Counted from the stretch's first letter, positions 8,605 to 18,187 are shown. The stretch: 64,000 nt of DNA from Halofilum ochraceum (GCF_001614315.2 NZ_LVEG02000016.1:37899-101898); one strand, 5' to 3'. A program made the numbers and translations. The notes: generated from the letters alone by a model not told the origin.

Positions 8605-9711
8605 ATGCCCGCACAGCTACCCGACACGATGGCCGCCGTTCAACTGACCGGACACGGGGGGATGGACAAGCTGGCCTATCGCGAAGACATTCCAGTCCCG
8701 CGGCCCGGCGCTGGCGAGATCCTGATCCGTGTTGCCGCCGCCGGCGTGAACAACACCGACATCAATACGCGCATCGGCTGGTACTCGAAGCGTGTTCGCG
8801 GCGATACGAATACCGGCAGCGCAGCGGGCTTCGAGGAGGCCGAGACCGAGGACGCGACCTGGTCCGGCGTACCGCTCCAGTTCCCGCGTATCCAGGGGAC
8901 CGATTGCTGCGGACGCATCGTGGCCGTCGGCGACGGTGTCGATCCTTCACGGGTCGGCGAGCGCGTGCTCGTCCGCAACATGCTGCGGGCGCCCGTGGAC
9001 TTTCGCCCTTACGAGTGCTGGTCGCTGGGATCCGAATGCGACGGCGGCTTCGCCCAGTACACGAAGGCCCCGGCGGCGGATACCTGGACGGTGGACTGTG
9101 ACTGGAGCGACACCGACCTCGCCTCCATCCCCTGCGCCTGGTCGACCGCCGAGAACATGCTGCACCGGGCACGGGTCGGCCCGGGGGATCGCGTGATCAT
9201 CACCGGCGCGAGCGGCGGAGTAGGCTCGGCAGCCGTCCAGCTCGCGAAGTGCCGCGGCGCCGAGGTGATCGGCGTGGCGGGTGCGGCGAAGAGTGAGGAG
9301 ATCCTTGCCCTGGGCGCCGATCGCGTGTTGCCACGCGGGGAGAACCTCGTCGAGGCCCTGGGCGCGGGCAGCGTCAACGTCGCCATCGATCTCGTGGTGG
9401 GTGAGCAGTGGGCCGAACTGATCGAAGTCCTCGACCGGGGCGGCCGGTATGCCACGGCCGGTGCCATCGCGGGCCCGGTCGTCGAACTCGACGTGCGCAC
9501 GCTCTACCTCAAGGACCTGACCTTCTACGGCTGCACGTTCCAGGAGGACGTCGTGTTCGATAACGTCGTGCGGTACATCGAGCAGGGTCGGGTCCGCCCA
9601 TTCGTCGCGCGGACTTACCCGCTGTCCGACATCGCCCAGGCGCAGGAGGATTTCATCGCCAAGAGATACGCGGGCAAGCTTGTGCTAGTGCCACCGCAGT
9701 CGCCCTGCTGA
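8605..9711 (+). CDS. Medium-chain (zinc-type/quinone-oxidoreductase-like) dehydrogenase
   Basis: The 368-residue protein has a GroES-like N-terminal domain with GTDCCGRIVAVGDGV and a Rossmann domain with ITGASGGVGSAAVQLAK (about 198-214). The start at 8605 follows GAGGAG by a few bases. It resembles NAD(P)H-dependent zinc-binding dehydrogenases and quinone oxidoreductases of unknown substrate; a clear full catalytic zinc set is not evident. It is divergent from the MttB-like gene across about 245 bp that include the shared operator, so it may belong to the same regulon. Confidence 0.85.
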   Translation: MPAQLPDTMAAVQLTGHGGMDKLAYREDIPVPRPGAGEILIRVAAAGVNNTDINTRIGWYSKRVRGDTNTGSAAGFEEAETEDATWSGVPLQFPRIQGTDCCGRIVAVGDGVDPSRVGERVLVRNMLRAPVDFRPYECWSLGSECDGGFAQYTKAPAADTWTVDCDWSDTDLASIPCAWSTAENMLHRARVGPGDRVIITGASGGVGSAAVQLAKCRGAEVIGVAGAAKSEEILALGADRVLPRGENLVEALGAGSVNVAIDLVVGEQWAELIEVLDRGGRYATAGAIAGPVVELDVRTLYLKDLTFYGCTFQEDVVFDNVVRYIEQGRVRPFVARTYPLSDIAQAQEDFIAKRYAGKLVLVPPQSPC

Positions 9712-9803
9712 GCTTTCACGCGGGGCAATCGCCGCATGCAGCGTCTCACAGGCGCTCGGTGGCTTTGAGGAACGGGGCGATGGGATCGCGGGGTAAAGGG
9801 AAA

Positions 9804-9879
9804 TGGTGGGCCGTGCTGGGTTCGAACCAGCGACTCACGGATTAAAAGTCCGGTGCTCTACCAGCTGAGCTAACGGCCC
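9804..9879 (-). tRNA. tRNA-Lys (anticodon UUU)
   Basis: The minus strand folds as a 76-nt tRNA: 7-bp acceptor stem GGGCCGU/ACGGCCC, discriminator A, encoded CCA end, D-arm with AGCTCAGCTGGTAGAGC, anticodon loop CTTTTAA and T-arm GGTTCGAACCC. The anticodon TTT identifies lysine. It lies 65 bp downstream of queC, the position a lysine tRNA also has next to the tol-pal/que block in related gammaproteobacteria. A possible own -10 (TATCAT at 9892-9897) is seen. Confidence 0.97.
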
Positions 9880-9944
9880 CTGCAGGCGCGCATGATACCG
9901 GCGATAACGCCATTTTCCCAGTATTTCGAGACGATTCGCCGGGG

Positions 9945-10625
9945 TCAGGCGCCCGGCTGGTAGCGGGTAGGGTCCGCGACGCCGGCGTCGGCGAAGCCCT
10001 GGGCCCGGAGCCGGCAGGAATCGCAGACGCCACAGCCGCGGCCCTCGCCGTCGGCCTGGTAGCAGGAAACGGTGTGGACGTAGTCGACACCCAGTTCGGT
10101 GCCACGCTGGATGATTTCGGCCTTGCTCCAGTCGATGAGCGGCGCTTCGATTGTGACCGGTTCCCCTTCGACTCCGCGGCGCGTGGCGAGGTTCGCCATG
10201 CGTTCGAAGGCGGCTATGTACTCGGGACGGCAGTCGGGGTAGCCCGAATAGTCGACGGCGTTGACGCCGACGTAGATGGCGTCGGCCGCCAGCACCTCCG
10301 CCCAGGCCAGCGCGTAGGCGAGGAAGATGGTGTTGCGCGCCGGGACGTAGGTGACCGGGATACCGTCCGATGGGGTCTCGGGTACGTCGATATCCGGGTC
10401 CGTGAGCGCGGAACCGCCGAATGCGGCGAGGTCGATATCGGCGATGCGGTGCTCGGCCACGCCGCGGTCGCGGGCGACGGCGGCCGCCGCTTCGAGTTCG
10501 ATATCGTGGCGCTGGCCGTAGCGGAAACTCATCGCGAAGACCTCGTGGCCGTCGGCCTGGGCCATGGCGAGCGCGGTCGCGGAATCGAGGCCGCCGGAGA
10601 GGAGGACTACGGCTTTTGGGGGCAT
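9945..10625 (-). CDS. queC: 7-cyano-7-deazaguanine synthase QueC
   Basis: The 226-residue protein has the N-terminal PP-loop [12 protein letters not shown] (8-19) for ATP use and a C-terminal zinc-binding cysteine cluster SCYQ...[10 protein letters not shown]. QueC converts 7-carboxy-7-deazaguanine to preQ0 with ammonia and ATP, on the way to queuosine in tRNA. It is 262 bp downstream of queE on the same strand; the gap carries one REP unit, so it may have its own promoter. Confidence 0.97.
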   Translation of the reverse strand: MPPKAVVLLSGGLDSATALAMAQADGHEVFAMSFRYGQRHDIELEAAAAVARDRGVAEHRIADIDLAAFGGSALTDPDIDVPETPSDGIPVTYVPARNTIFLAYALAWAEVLAADAIYVGVNAVDYSGYPDCRPEYIAAFERMANLATRRGVEGEPVTIEAPLIDWSKAEIIQRGTELGVDYVHTVSCYQADGEGRGCGVCDSCRLRAQGFADAGVADPTRYQPGA

Positions 10626-10832
10626 GATCGACGGTTATTCCGGTCGTGGTCTGGAGCGGGTCATTATGGCGATTGGCGCGATCGTGTGCAGTGGATGGCG
10701 CTCCCCGCGGCGGGCACGATCCGGTGGTTGCCCTGCCCGTCGGCGCGTCTTCGACCGGCGCGTTGGTCTTGCTCGAACGCGCGCCTGCGAAGTGTGCGCG
10801 CGTTAACGCACCCGGCCCCTCGTGCGGGAACC

Positions 10833-10856
10833 ATCGCGAGCAAGCTCGCTCCTACA
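10833..10856. repeat. Single REP-like palindrome
   Basis: One 24-bp unit of the GTAGGAGCGAGCTTGCTCGCGA type, in reverse orientation, lies in the queE-queC gap. It is identical to the inner arms of the paired elements at 27080-27328 and 36084-36164. It resembles well-known REP sequences of Pseudomonas. Confidence 0.85.
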
Positions 10857-10887
10857 GGTATGGGCAGAGCGCGCCGGGCTGGAGCGT

Positions 10888-11568
10888 TCAGCGGCCGGGT
10901 TCGTCGCCCCAGATGATCTTGTGGAGCTGGAGCTGCATGCGCACCGGCGGCTGTTCGGCGGCGATCCAGTCGGCGAGATCGCGCGGGCTCAGGCTTTCCC
11001 ACACCGGTGAAAACCAGATCGTGCAGATCCCGCCGAGCCGGCGCTGGTGGATCTGATCCACGGCCCATTCGAAGTCGTTGCGGTCACAGAGAACGAACTT
11101 GATCTGATCGCGGGCCGTCAGCTGCCCGATGTTTTCCCAGAGGTTGCGTTCGCACTCGCCGGACCCCGGCGTCTTGAGGTCAAGCACCCGGGAGACGCGC
11201 CGGTCCACGCCGGATATATCCAAGGCACCAGAGGTCTCGAGGCTGACTTCGTGGCCGGCATCGCACAGGCGCGTCAGCAGCGACAGACACCCGGGCTGCG
11301 CCAGTGGCTCGCCGCCGGTCACACACACATGGTGGCTGCCGAGTTCGGCGACGGTACCGAGGACGTCATCAACGGAGTGACTTTCACCACCGTGGAATGC
11401 GTAAGCGGTGTCGCAGTACACGCAACGCAGCGGACAGCCGGTCAGGCGCACGAACACGGTCGGCGCGCCCGTGGTCGCACCCTCGCCCTGCAGGGAGCGG
11501 AAAATCTCCGTGATCCGCACCCGCTCGGTGGCGGGGAGATCGCGCACGGCGGCCGACGCTTCCATCAA
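10888..11568 (-). CDS. queE: 7-carboxy-7-deazaguanine synthase QueE (radical SAM)
   Basis: The 226-residue radical-SAM protein has the CxxxCxxC cluster motif as CPLRCVYC (about 47-54), the SAM-binding VTGGEPL and the substrate-loop SLQGEG near the N-terminus. It makes CDG from 6-carboxytetrahydropterin for preQ0/queuosine synthesis. It begins five bases after cpoB ends on the same strand, so it continues the tol-pal transcript. A start at the second Met is equally possible. Confidence 0.97.
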   Translation of the reverse strand: MMEASAAVRDLPATERVRITEIFRSLQGEGATTGAPTVFVRLTGCPLRCVYCDTAYAFHGGESHSVDDVLGTVAELGSHHVCVTGGEPLAQPGCLSLLTRLCDAGHEVSLETSGALDISGVDRRVSRVLDLKTPGSGECERNLWENIGQLTARDQIKFVLCDRNDFEWAVDQIHQRRLGGICTIWFSPVWESLSPRDLADWIAAEQPPVRMQLQLHKIIWGDEPGR

Positions 11569-11573
11569 CGCAC

Positions 11574-12431
11574 CTATCCGGACTCTTCCTTGATCTTCAG
11601 CAGGCGTTCCTCCGCCAGCCGCGCCACGGCGCTGTTGGCGTGCTCCTGCGTGACCTTCTCCAGCGCCTCGCGCGCCTCGTCCAGGCGGTCGAGTTCATAC
11701 AGCGAATAACCGATCTTCAGGCGCGCGTCCGGCACCTTCGCGCTGTCCGGGTAGTTGGACACCACTTTGCGGAAGGCCTCCAGCGCCGCCGCGAAGTCCC
11801 GCGTGACATAACGCGACTCGCCAAGCCAGTACTGCGCGTTGTCGGAGTACGGCCCCTCCGGGTACTTCTCGACGAAATCACCGAAGGCCGACGCGGCCTC
11901 ACTGTAGCGGCCATCCTTGAGCAGGCTGAAGGCCGCGTCATAGGCTTCCCGCTGGGCGTTCTGATTGGTGCCCGTCTCGCTTCCCGAACCCGCGTCGGGC
12001 GAGTCGCCTTCCGCGCCCGAGGTGGCCGAACCGGCAGCGGCGCCACTGCCGCCGCTGTCCGCACCACCGGAATCGCCGCCGCCTGAACCGCCGCCATTGC
12101 TGTCGGCCTCCTCGGCTTCGGCACCGGCCACTTCCAGCTCGCGGATCCGCCGGTCGAGATCCCCGTAGAGGTTGCGCTGGCGCTCGCGCAGTTCATCCAT
12201 GCGATGGCCCTGGGTCTCGAGTTCACCCCGCAGTTCCCGGATCTCCCGTTCCAGCTCGCTCGTGCGCTGGATCAGGTCGGCGATCTGGCCACTGTCGAGG
12301 ATGTTCTCCATGCGGCGCATGCGCCGGTCGAGTTCTTCCACAGTCGGCTCAGCCGCGGCCACTATGGGCGCGGACAGCGCCAAAGCGACGCCCAGAGCGA
12401 TAGCGGTCTGTACTGCGCGAACGCGGGCCAT
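11574..12431 (-). CDS. cpoB: Cell division coordinator CpoB (YbgF), Tol-Pal system
   Basis: The 285-residue periplasmic protein has a signal peptide ending in ...APIVAAA-EP, an N-terminal trimerising coiled coil (about 30-90), a Gly/Ser/Asp-rich linker (about 105-155) and a C-terminal TPR domain (about 160-285). CpoB coordinates outer-membrane constriction by Tol-Pal with PBP1B during division. The linker is long and very acidic, as is common in salt-adapted bacteria. It lies directly downstream of pal. Confidence 0.95.
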   Translation of the reverse strand: MARVRAVQTAIALGVALALSAPIVAAAEPTVEELDRRMRRMENILDSGQIADLIQRTSELEREIRELRGELETQGHRMDELRERQRNLYGDLDRRIRELEVAGAEAEEADSNGGGSGGGDSGGADSGGSGAAAGSATSGAEGDSPDAGSGSETGTNQNAQREAYDAAFSLLKDGRYSEAASAFGDFVEKYPEGPYSDNAQYWLGESRYVTRDFAAALEAFRKVVSNYPDSAKVPDARLKIGYSLYELDRLDEAREALEKVTQEHANSAVARLAEERLLKIKEESG

Positions 12432-12442
12432 GGGACCTCCCG

Positions 12443-13036
12443 TCAGTTACTGCCGCCGGAGGCGGGATAGACGATCTCGACGCGGCGATTCTTCGCCCAG
12501 GCCTCTTCGTTGTGGCCTTCCACGGCGGGGACTTCCTCGCCATAGCTGATCGTTTCGATCTGCCGGTTCGAGGCGCCGTACGCCTGCAGCAGTCGGCTGA
12601 CGGCATCCGCGCGACGAGCGCCCAGACCGACGTTGTACTCGCGCGAGCCCCGTTCGTCCGTGTGCCCTTCGAGACGCACCTCGACATCCGAGTATTCCGC
12701 GAGATACGCGGCATGGCGACGGATCGTGTCCATGAACTTTTCCTGCACTGAACTGGAGTCGAACTCGAAGTAGATCGTCCGGTCGGCGAGCAGACCACTC
12801 GAATCTTCGATGGCGTCACGGCTAAAGGGGCAGTCCGGCGGGCACTCTTCCGCGGTCAGCCTGCGGGCGCCTTCTCCGTCCTCCATGCCATCGGTCTCGG
12901 CAGACGTCCCGGTATCGGTGTCCGCGGCAGCGTCGGTCTCCTCGGTGGTGGTGTCCGTCGGATCCTGGGGCGCCGTGGCACAGCCCGCCAGAACCAGGAA
13001 CAGCGACAGGGCGAAGGCCCGGATCATGCTCTGCAT
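12443..13036 (-). CDS. pal: Peptidoglycan-associated lipoprotein Pal
   Basis: The 197-residue lipoprotein has a signal ending in the lipobox LAGC, an acidic Thr/Asp-rich spacer and a C-terminal OmpA-like peptidoglycan-binding domain with the motif VRLEGHTDERGSREYN. It anchors the outer membrane to the wall. The ATG at 13036 was chosen because GAGGAG precedes it by nine bases; an upstream ATG at 13051 overlaps that ribosome site. Confidence 0.96.
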   Translation of the reverse strand: MQSMIRAFALSLFLVLAGCATAPQDPTDTTTEETDAAADTDTGTSAETDGMEDGEGARRLTAEECPPDCPFSRDAIEDSSGLLADRTIYFEFDSSSVQEKFMDTIRRHAAYLAEYSDVEVRLEGHTDERGSREYNVGLGARRADAVSRLLQAYGASNRQIETISYGEEVPAVEGHNEEAWAKNRRVEIVYPASGGSN

Positions 13037-13096
13037 GGTGTTACTCCTCATTATGATGACAGCCCCTCAGCGGACTGCGCATTGTGTTGTGCCCAC

Positions 13097-14407
13097 TCAG
13101 TCACGAAACGGTCCCCAGGCGGGTTCACGTACGTCTCCCTGCGACTGCGACAGGCGTGCGGCCGCACGGCCGTCCGTCGAAACCGATCCCAGCACACCAC
13201 GCCCTCGGTGATCCGTAGCGAACAGGATCATGCCGCCATTGGGCGCGAAGGTCGGCGACTCGTCGAGCTGTCCCTCGCTGACCACGCGCATCAGTTCGGA
13301 ACCACGATCGAGTACCGCGATCCGGAAACGGCCATTCTGCATACGGTGAACGAAAGTCAGACGCTCGCCATCCGGAGAGATATCGGGATCGGCGTTGTAG
13401 TTGCCCTCGAACGTGAGCCGCCGCGCGCGCTCGGAGCGATCCACCGGAATACTGTAGATCTGCGGCCCGCCGGAGCGGTCCGAAGTGAATATCAGGTTCT
13501 CGCCATCCGGCGTCCAGACCGGAGACGTATCGATGCCGCCGCTGCGCGTGACGCGCCGGGCCTCGTTGCTCGCGAGGTCGAGCACGTAGATTTCGGGGTT
13601 GCCTTCGTGCGACAGCGTAACCGCCAGCCGATCGCCCCCGGGGGACCACGCCGGCGCGCCGTTGATCCCGGCGCGTGAAGACACCTTCTTGCGCCCGCCG
13701 GAGGCAACGCGCTGCACGTAGATGGCGGGCCGACCCTCCTCGAAAGAGACATAGGCGAGGCGTTCGCCGTCCGGCCCCCAGGCGGGCGACATAATCGGTT
13801 CGCGCGAGGTCAGGATCGTGCGCGGATTGTAGCCATCGTAGTCCGAGACCTGGAGCGTGTAGCGCCGCTGATCGCCCGAACCCTGCACGGCGACATAGGC
13901 GATGCGGGTGGAAAACGCGCCCCGCTCACCGGTGATTTCCTCGTACACCACGTCGCTGATCTCGTGGGCGAGGCTGCGCACGCCGTTGCGCCCCACCTCG
14001 TAGCTGTAGCCGACCATCTGCTCCTGGCGGGCCACGTCGAACAGCTGGAAGCGCACGTTGTAACCGGGACCGTCATCGAGCGGCTGCACGCGGCCGATCA
14101 CCACATGATCGACCCCCAGCGTGCGCCAGTTGCCGAAGCGGACCTCATCCGCCCGGGTCGGCTGCGAGACATGGTCCTGCCGATCCATCGGCTCGAACTC
14201 GCCGCTGCGGGTCAGGTCATTGGAGATCAGGCCGGCAATATCCTCGGGCGGATTGCCCTCACCGGCCCAACCGAACGGCACCACGGCGATCGGCCGTGCG
14301 CCGGCGGCGCCCTCGGTGATCTCGATCTGCAGCACCGCGGCGGCCGGCGTCGACAGCGCCATCAGGGCGAGCGCGGCAAGCGCGTGGAATATACGGGCGG
14401 ACGGCAT
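13097..14407 (-). CDS. tolB: Tol-Pal system beta-propeller protein TolB
   Basis: The 436-residue periplasmic protein has a signal peptide ending ...STPAAA, an N-terminal TolB domain and a six-bladed beta-propeller with repeated SPDGERL/WSPGGDRL-type blades. TolB binds Pal and is displaced by TolA. Its first base overlaps the last base of tolA. Confidence 0.97.
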   Translation of the reverse strand: MPSARIFHALAALALMALSTPAAAVLQIEITEGAAGARPIAVVPFGWAGEGNPPEDIAGLISNDLTRSGEFEPMDRQDHVSQPTRADEVRFGNWRTLGVDHVVIGRVQPLDDGPGYNVRFQLFDVARQEQMVGYSYEVGRNGVRSLAHEISDVVYEEITGERGAFSTRIAYVAVQGSGDQRRYTLQVSDYDGYNPRTILTSREPIMSPAWGPDGERLAYVSFEEGRPAIYVQRVASGGRKKVSSRAGINGAPAWSPGGDRLAVTLSHEGNPEIYVLDLASNEARRVTRSGGIDTSPVWTPDGENLIFTSDRSGGPQIYSIPVDRSERARRLTFEGNYNADPDISPDGERLTFVHRMQNGRFRIAVLDRGSELMRVVSEGQLDESPTFAPNGGMILFATDHRGRGVLGSVSTDGRAAARLSQSQGDVREPAWGPFRD

Positions 14408-15456
14408 CAGGAGGCTTCCGGTCTGAAGTTGAACTGGAGCACGCGTTCGAACACCTCCGGCTCCGGGGCCTGAGGCAACGGCGAGGCTCTGCGCACCGCG
14501 GACACCACGGAGTCACAGAATGCGGAGCCGCCGGAACACGAGAGTAGTCTAACATCCGTGACATCGCCGCTCGGGATCTGGGTCACCTGTACCTCGGCGC
14601 GATCCCCTTCGCTGAAGCCGCTCGGCTGGCGCCAGTTGCTCTGCACCCGGCGTTTGATCGCGTTCTTGTACTGGTCGAGCAGCTCGGCGAGACGCTCCTG
14701 ACGCGCTTCCTCGGCGGCTGCCGCCTGCTCGCGCGCCTTGCGCTCGGCCTCCTCCTGCGCCTTGCGGGCGGCCTCGCGCTCGGCCGCTTCCTCGGCCTCC
14801 TGCGCCTCCTGGCGCGCGCGTTCGGCCTCTTCCCGGGCCGCCGCCTGCGCGGCCTCGGCCTCGCGGCGCTCCTGTTCGAGCTCCTCCAGCCGCTTGCGCT
14901 CTTCTTCTCGCGCCTCGGCCAGCTTCTGCTGTTGCTGTTCGAGTTCCTCGAGCTCCTGGCGTTCCTGCTCGCGCTGCTGGGCCAGCCGCTCCTGCTCTTC
15001 GGCCAATTCTTTACGCTGCTGCTCAAGCTGTTCGCGTTCCGAGCGCAGGCGCTTGAGTTCCTCTGAGACCTGTTCGGACTCCTGGCGCTGCTGCTGCTCC
15101 GAGGTCTCGAGTTCCGCCAGCTCCTCGGCCTGTTTCTCGCGCTGGCGTTCGAACTTCTCCAGCATCTCGGCCTGCTGCTGTTTCTGCTGTTCCAGTTCAT
15201 CGACCTGCTCGCGCAGCTGCCGCTGACGCTTGATCGCCTCGCGCTCCTCGGCCTTTTCCTGGGCCTCGAGCTGGCGCATGGTCTCCTGGACCTCCTGCTC
15301 GTCGACCGCGACCGCATTCACCGGTTCACCGCCCGGATCAGGCGTCTGCGGCGCCGAACCAATGCTCACGCCGAGCACCAGCCCGCCGACGAGGGCGATA
15401 TGCCCCACGGCCGCGACCACGAGCGATTCCGGATATTCGCGCAGGACCTCCGACAT
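14407..15456 (-). CDS. tolA: Cell envelope integrity protein TolA
   Basis: The 349-residue protein has one N-terminal membrane segment (about 12-33), a very long Glu/Gln/Arg/Ala-rich coiled-coil domain II (about 50-260) and a small C-terminal domain III ending with the TonB-like pattern SCSGGSAFCDSVVSAVRR. It transmits inner-membrane energy from TolQR to Pal/TolB. The highly repetitive central region makes long spurious reading frames in other frames. Confidence 0.96.
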   Translation of the reverse strand: MSEVLREYPESLVVAAVGHIALVGGLVLGVSIGSAPQTPDPGGEPVNAVAVDEQEVQETMRQLEAQEKAEEREAIKRQRQLREQVDELEQQKQQQAEMLEKFERQREKQAEELAELETSEQQQRQESEQVSEELKRLRSEREQLEQQRKELAEEQERLAQQREQERQELEELEQQQQKLAEAREEERKRLEELEQERREAEAAQAAAREEAERARQEAQEAEEAAEREAARKAQEEAERKAREQAAAAEEARQERLAELLDQYKNAIKRRVQSNWRQPSGFSEGDRAEVQVTQIPSGDVTDVRLLSCSGGSAFCDSVVSAVRRASPLPQAPEPEVFERVLQFNFRPEAS

Positions 15457-15459
15457 GAT

Positions 15460-15876
15460 TTATTGCGCTTCCGCGACGAGGCCGACCTGGGGCACACCGG
15501 AACGCTGCAACAGCGCCATCGCCCTGACGACCTTCTGGTAATTGACGCCCTGATCTCCCCGCACGAGTACCCGGCGATCACCATCCCGGCGCATCGCCGC
15601 GGTCGCCAGGGTCACGAGCTGTTCCTCACCGATCGGCGACTCCGGGTTCTCGCCGATATTGATGAAAAACCGCCCTTCGCCATCCACCGTGACGATGAGG
15701 GGCTCGGACTGCGTCTGCTCCATCGGCTTCGCATCGGCCTTGGGCAGGGTCACTTCGACGCCGGTTTTAAGCAGCGGTGCGGTGATCATGAAGATCACCA
15801 GCAGCACGAGCATGACGTCGATGTAGGGAACGACGTTGATCTCCGCGATCGGTCGCCGCCGGCTGCGCCTGTCCAT
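15460..15876 (-). CDS. tolR: Biopolymer transporter TolR (ExbD family)
   Basis: The 138-residue protein has a short cytoplasmic N-terminus, one transmembrane helix (about 18-38) containing the essential Asp in INVVPYIDVMLVLLVIF, and a periplasmic ExbD-type domain. It forms the proton-driven TolQR motor with tolQ, three bases upstream. Confidence 0.96.
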   Translation of the reverse strand: MDRRSRRRPIAEINVVPYIDVMLVLLVIFMITAPLLKTGVEVTLPKADAKPMEQTQSEPLIVTVDGEGRFFINIGENPESPIGEEQLVTLATAAMRRDGDRRVLVRGDQGVNYQKVVRAMALLQRSGVPQVGLVAEAQ

Positions 15877-15878
15877 CT

Positions 15879-16565
15879 TCAGGCCTCCGCCGTCCGCGCG
15901 TGGACCTGCCGGTGCAGCAGCGCCGTGAATTCTTCGATGAAGTTGTCGAAGCGGTTCTCGATCCTGCCGAGATCGTGGCTCAGGCGGTTGTAGGCGATCA
16001 CGGCGGGGATCGCGGCGAACAGGCCGATCGCGGTCGCGACCAGCGCCTCGGCGATGCCGGGTGCGACCAGCGCGAGCGTGGCCTGGGAGACGTTCGACAG
16101 CGACTGGAAGGCGTTCATGATGCCCCAGACGGTACCGAACAGCCCGACATAGGGGCTGACCGAGCCGACCGTCGCCAGGAACGCGAGATTGCCTTCGAGG
16201 CGGTCGGTCTCGCGCGACATCGCGATGCGCATCGAGCGCTGGGCGCCGTCGAGCACGTGCTTCGGTTCATGTCCCTGCTTCTGCAGCCGGGCATATTCCC
16301 CGAAACCGGCGGCGAACAGGCGCTCGGAACCGTCCGGCGTGGAGTCGCGATTCTGGACCTCACGGTAGAGTTCGGCTACCGAGCCGCCGGACCAGAAGCG
16401 TGCCTCGAAGTCGCCGGAGCGCCGGCGGGAAGCCCGGAACTGGCGCACTTTGGCGTAGATCAGGGCCCAGGAGAACACGGACGCGAGAACCAGGATCAGC
16501 ATGACGAGCTGAACCACGATGCTCGCTTCCGCGATCAGGTGGATCAGGGAAAGATCAGTCGTCAC
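15879..16565 (-). CDS. tolQ: Biopolymer transporter TolQ (ExbB/MotA family)
   Basis: The 228-residue inner-membrane protein has three predicted transmembrane helices (near 18-38, 132-160 and 170-195) with the conserved VGLFGTVWGIMNAF stretch of the proton-channel family. It overlaps the end of ybgC by 11 bases, as expected for the ybgC-tolQRAB operon. Confidence 0.97.
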   Translation of the reverse strand: MTTDLSLIHLIAEASIVVQLVMLILVLASVFSWALIYAKVRQFRASRRRSGDFEARFWSGGSVAELYREVQNRDSTPDGSERLFAAGFGEYARLQKQGHEPKHVLDGAQRSMRIAMSRETDRLEGNLAFLATVGSVSPYVGLFGTVWGIMNAFQSLSNVSQATLALVAPGIAEALVATAIGLFAAIPAVIAYNRLSHDLGRIENRFDNFIEEFTALLHRQVHARTAEA

Positions 16566-16986
16566 CGGCGAAAACCTCCTTCATATCATCGGGCAGCGGG
16601 CGTGGGCGGAACGTGGCCGCGTCCAGGCACGCAATGCGTACCCGGCCGCTGCACAGGGCCTTGCCGTCGCGCAGCACCCGCTGTGCGAAATCGATCCGGG
16701 CGCGGCCGAGCTCGGCGATCCGCGCCTCGACCTCGAGCGCATCGTCGAGCCGGGCCGGCCCGTGGTAGTCCAGCTCGATCGAGCGCACCGCGAACAGGAT
16801 TCCCCGGTCGCTGACGAGGGCCGTCTGGCCCCAGCCGGCCGCCCGCAACCATTCCGTGCGGGCGCGCTCGAGGTACTTGAGATAATTGGCGTAGTAGACC
16901 ACGCCACCGGCATCCGTATCTTCATAGTAAACACGGACGGGCAGGCGAAAACACGCACCACTGTCACTCGGTCCCGCTTTGGTCAT
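16555..16986 (-). CDS. ybgC: Acyl-CoA thioester hydrolase YbgC (hot-dog fold)
   Basis: The 143-residue protein has the hot-dog thioesterase signature [20 protein letters not shown] with the catalytic Asp. YbgC acts on short- or long-chain acyl-thioesters and is always encoded with tol-pal, perhaps linking phospholipid synthesis to the envelope. It overlaps the ruvB stop by four bases. Confidence 0.95.
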   Translation of the reverse strand: MTKAGPSDSGACFRLPVRVYYEDTDAGGVVYYANYLKYLERARTEWLRAAGWGQTALVSDRGILFAVRSIELDYHGPARLDDALEVEARIAELGRARIDFAQRVLRDGKALCSGRVRIACLDAATFRPRPLPDDMKEVFAGDD

Positions 16987-18020
16987 GGCGCTTCGAAAAG
17001 ATCGCTGCCGCCCTGCGCGCGCGGGGCCGCCAGACCGAAATGGATGAACGCCGACTGCGTGGCCACGCGACCACGCGGTGTGCGCATCAACAACCCTTCC
17101 TGAATCAGGTACGGTTCGATGACCTCCTCGATCGTACCCGCCGACTCGCCGATCGCGGCGGCGACATTGTCCAGCCCCACCGGGCCACCGCCGAATTTGT
17201 CGATGATCGAGCGCAGCAGCCGGTTATCGAGTCCGTCCAGTCCCAGCGTATCCACCTTCAGGAGATCCAGCGCCTCGTCCGCGATCCTGGCGTCGATCAC
17301 GCCGTTGCCACGCACCTGGGCGTAGTCGCGCACCCGGCGCAGCAGTCGATTCGCGATCCGCGGAGTCCCCCGCGAGCGCCGGGCGATTTCATGCGCACCG
17401 TCCCCCTCGAGGCGGACATTCATGATGCTGGCCGAGCGCTCGACAATACGCCCGAGATCCGCCGCATTGTAGAACTCCAGACGCTGCACGATGCCGAACC
17501 GGTCACGCAATGGCGATGTCAGCAGACCGGCCCGCGTGGTCGCGCCGATCAGCGTGAACGGCGGCACATCGAGTTTCACCGAACGCGCGGCCGGGCCCTC
17601 GCCGATGACGATATCGAGCTGGTAATCCTCCATTGCCGGGTAAAGCACCTCTTCCACGACCGGGGAGAGGCGATGGATCTCGTCGACGAACAGGACGTCG
17701 TGGGCCTCGATATTGGTCAGGATCGCGGCGAGATCACCGGGGCGTTCGAGCACCGGCCCCGCCGTCTGACGCAGGTTGACACCCATCTCGTGGGCGATGA
17801 TCGACGCCAGCGTCGTCTTGCCGAGCCCGGGCGGTCCGAAGATGAGCGTGTGATCCAGCGGTTCGCCGCGCTCGCGCGCCGCGCGCACGAAGATGCCGAG
17901 CTGCTCGTGGACGGTCGGCTGACCGAGATACTCGCCCAGGGTGCGCGGGCGGATAGCGCGATCGGTCGCCTCCTCCTCCGGCATCGACTCGGCGTTCGTC
18001 AGCCGTTCGGGCGTATTCAT
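16983..18020 (-). CDS. ruvB: Holliday junction branch-migration ATPase RuvB
   Basis: The 345-residue AAA+ motor has Walker [12 protein letters not shown], Walker B in LFVDEIHRL, sensor 1 [10 protein letters not shown] and a C-terminal winged helix ending in [13 protein letters not shown]. It drives branch migration with RuvA. In most gammaproteobacteria ruvB directly follows ruvA; here about 5.7 kb with six other genes lies between them, so ruvB heads the ybgC-tol transcript. Confidence 0.98.
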   Translation of the reverse strand: MNTPERLTNAESMPEEEATDRAIRPRTLGEYLGQPTVHEQLGIFVRAARERGEPLDHTLIFGPPGLGKTTLASIIAHEMGVNLRQTAGPVLERPGDLAAILTNIEAHDVLFVDEIHRLSPVVEEVLYPAMEDYQLDIVIGEGPAARSVKLDVPPFTLIGATTRAGLLTSPLRDRFGIVQRLEFYNAADLGRIVERSASIMNVRLEGDGAHEIARRSRGTPRIANRLLRRVRDYAQVRGNGVIDARIADEALDLLKVDTLGLDGLDNRLLRSIIDKFGGGPVGLDNVAAAIGESAGTIEEVIEPYLIQEGLLMRTPRGRVATQSAFIHFGLAAPRAQGGSDLFEAP

Positions 18021-18157
18021 CGGGCGGCGGTTTCCAGCGCGTCGTTCGGGGGCCCGGGCGATATCCGGGCGACAGCCGGATGCAAACTACCATGGACGTG
18101 GGCGCGATTATACCGGCGCGCCGGCCTTCTGGTGGGCCATGCGCGACGGTCCTGCAT

Positions 18158-18187
18158 AAAAAAAAAGCCCCGTCGGGGGGACGGGGC
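18158..18187 (-). terminator. Rho-independent terminator of the small EF-hand gene
   Basis: GCCCCGTC stem with a 5-bp loop and a run of nine Ts on the minus strand. It is downstream of the 18319-18609 gene and upstream of ruvB. Confidence 0.85.

Noticed and set aside
9842..10105. Minus-strand frame overlapping tRNA-Lys and queC
   Set aside because: Overlaps two confident genes and has no ribosome site or domain.
13037..13096. Additional small gene between pal and tolB
   Set aside because: Only 60 bp with no frame; ordinary intergenic spacing.
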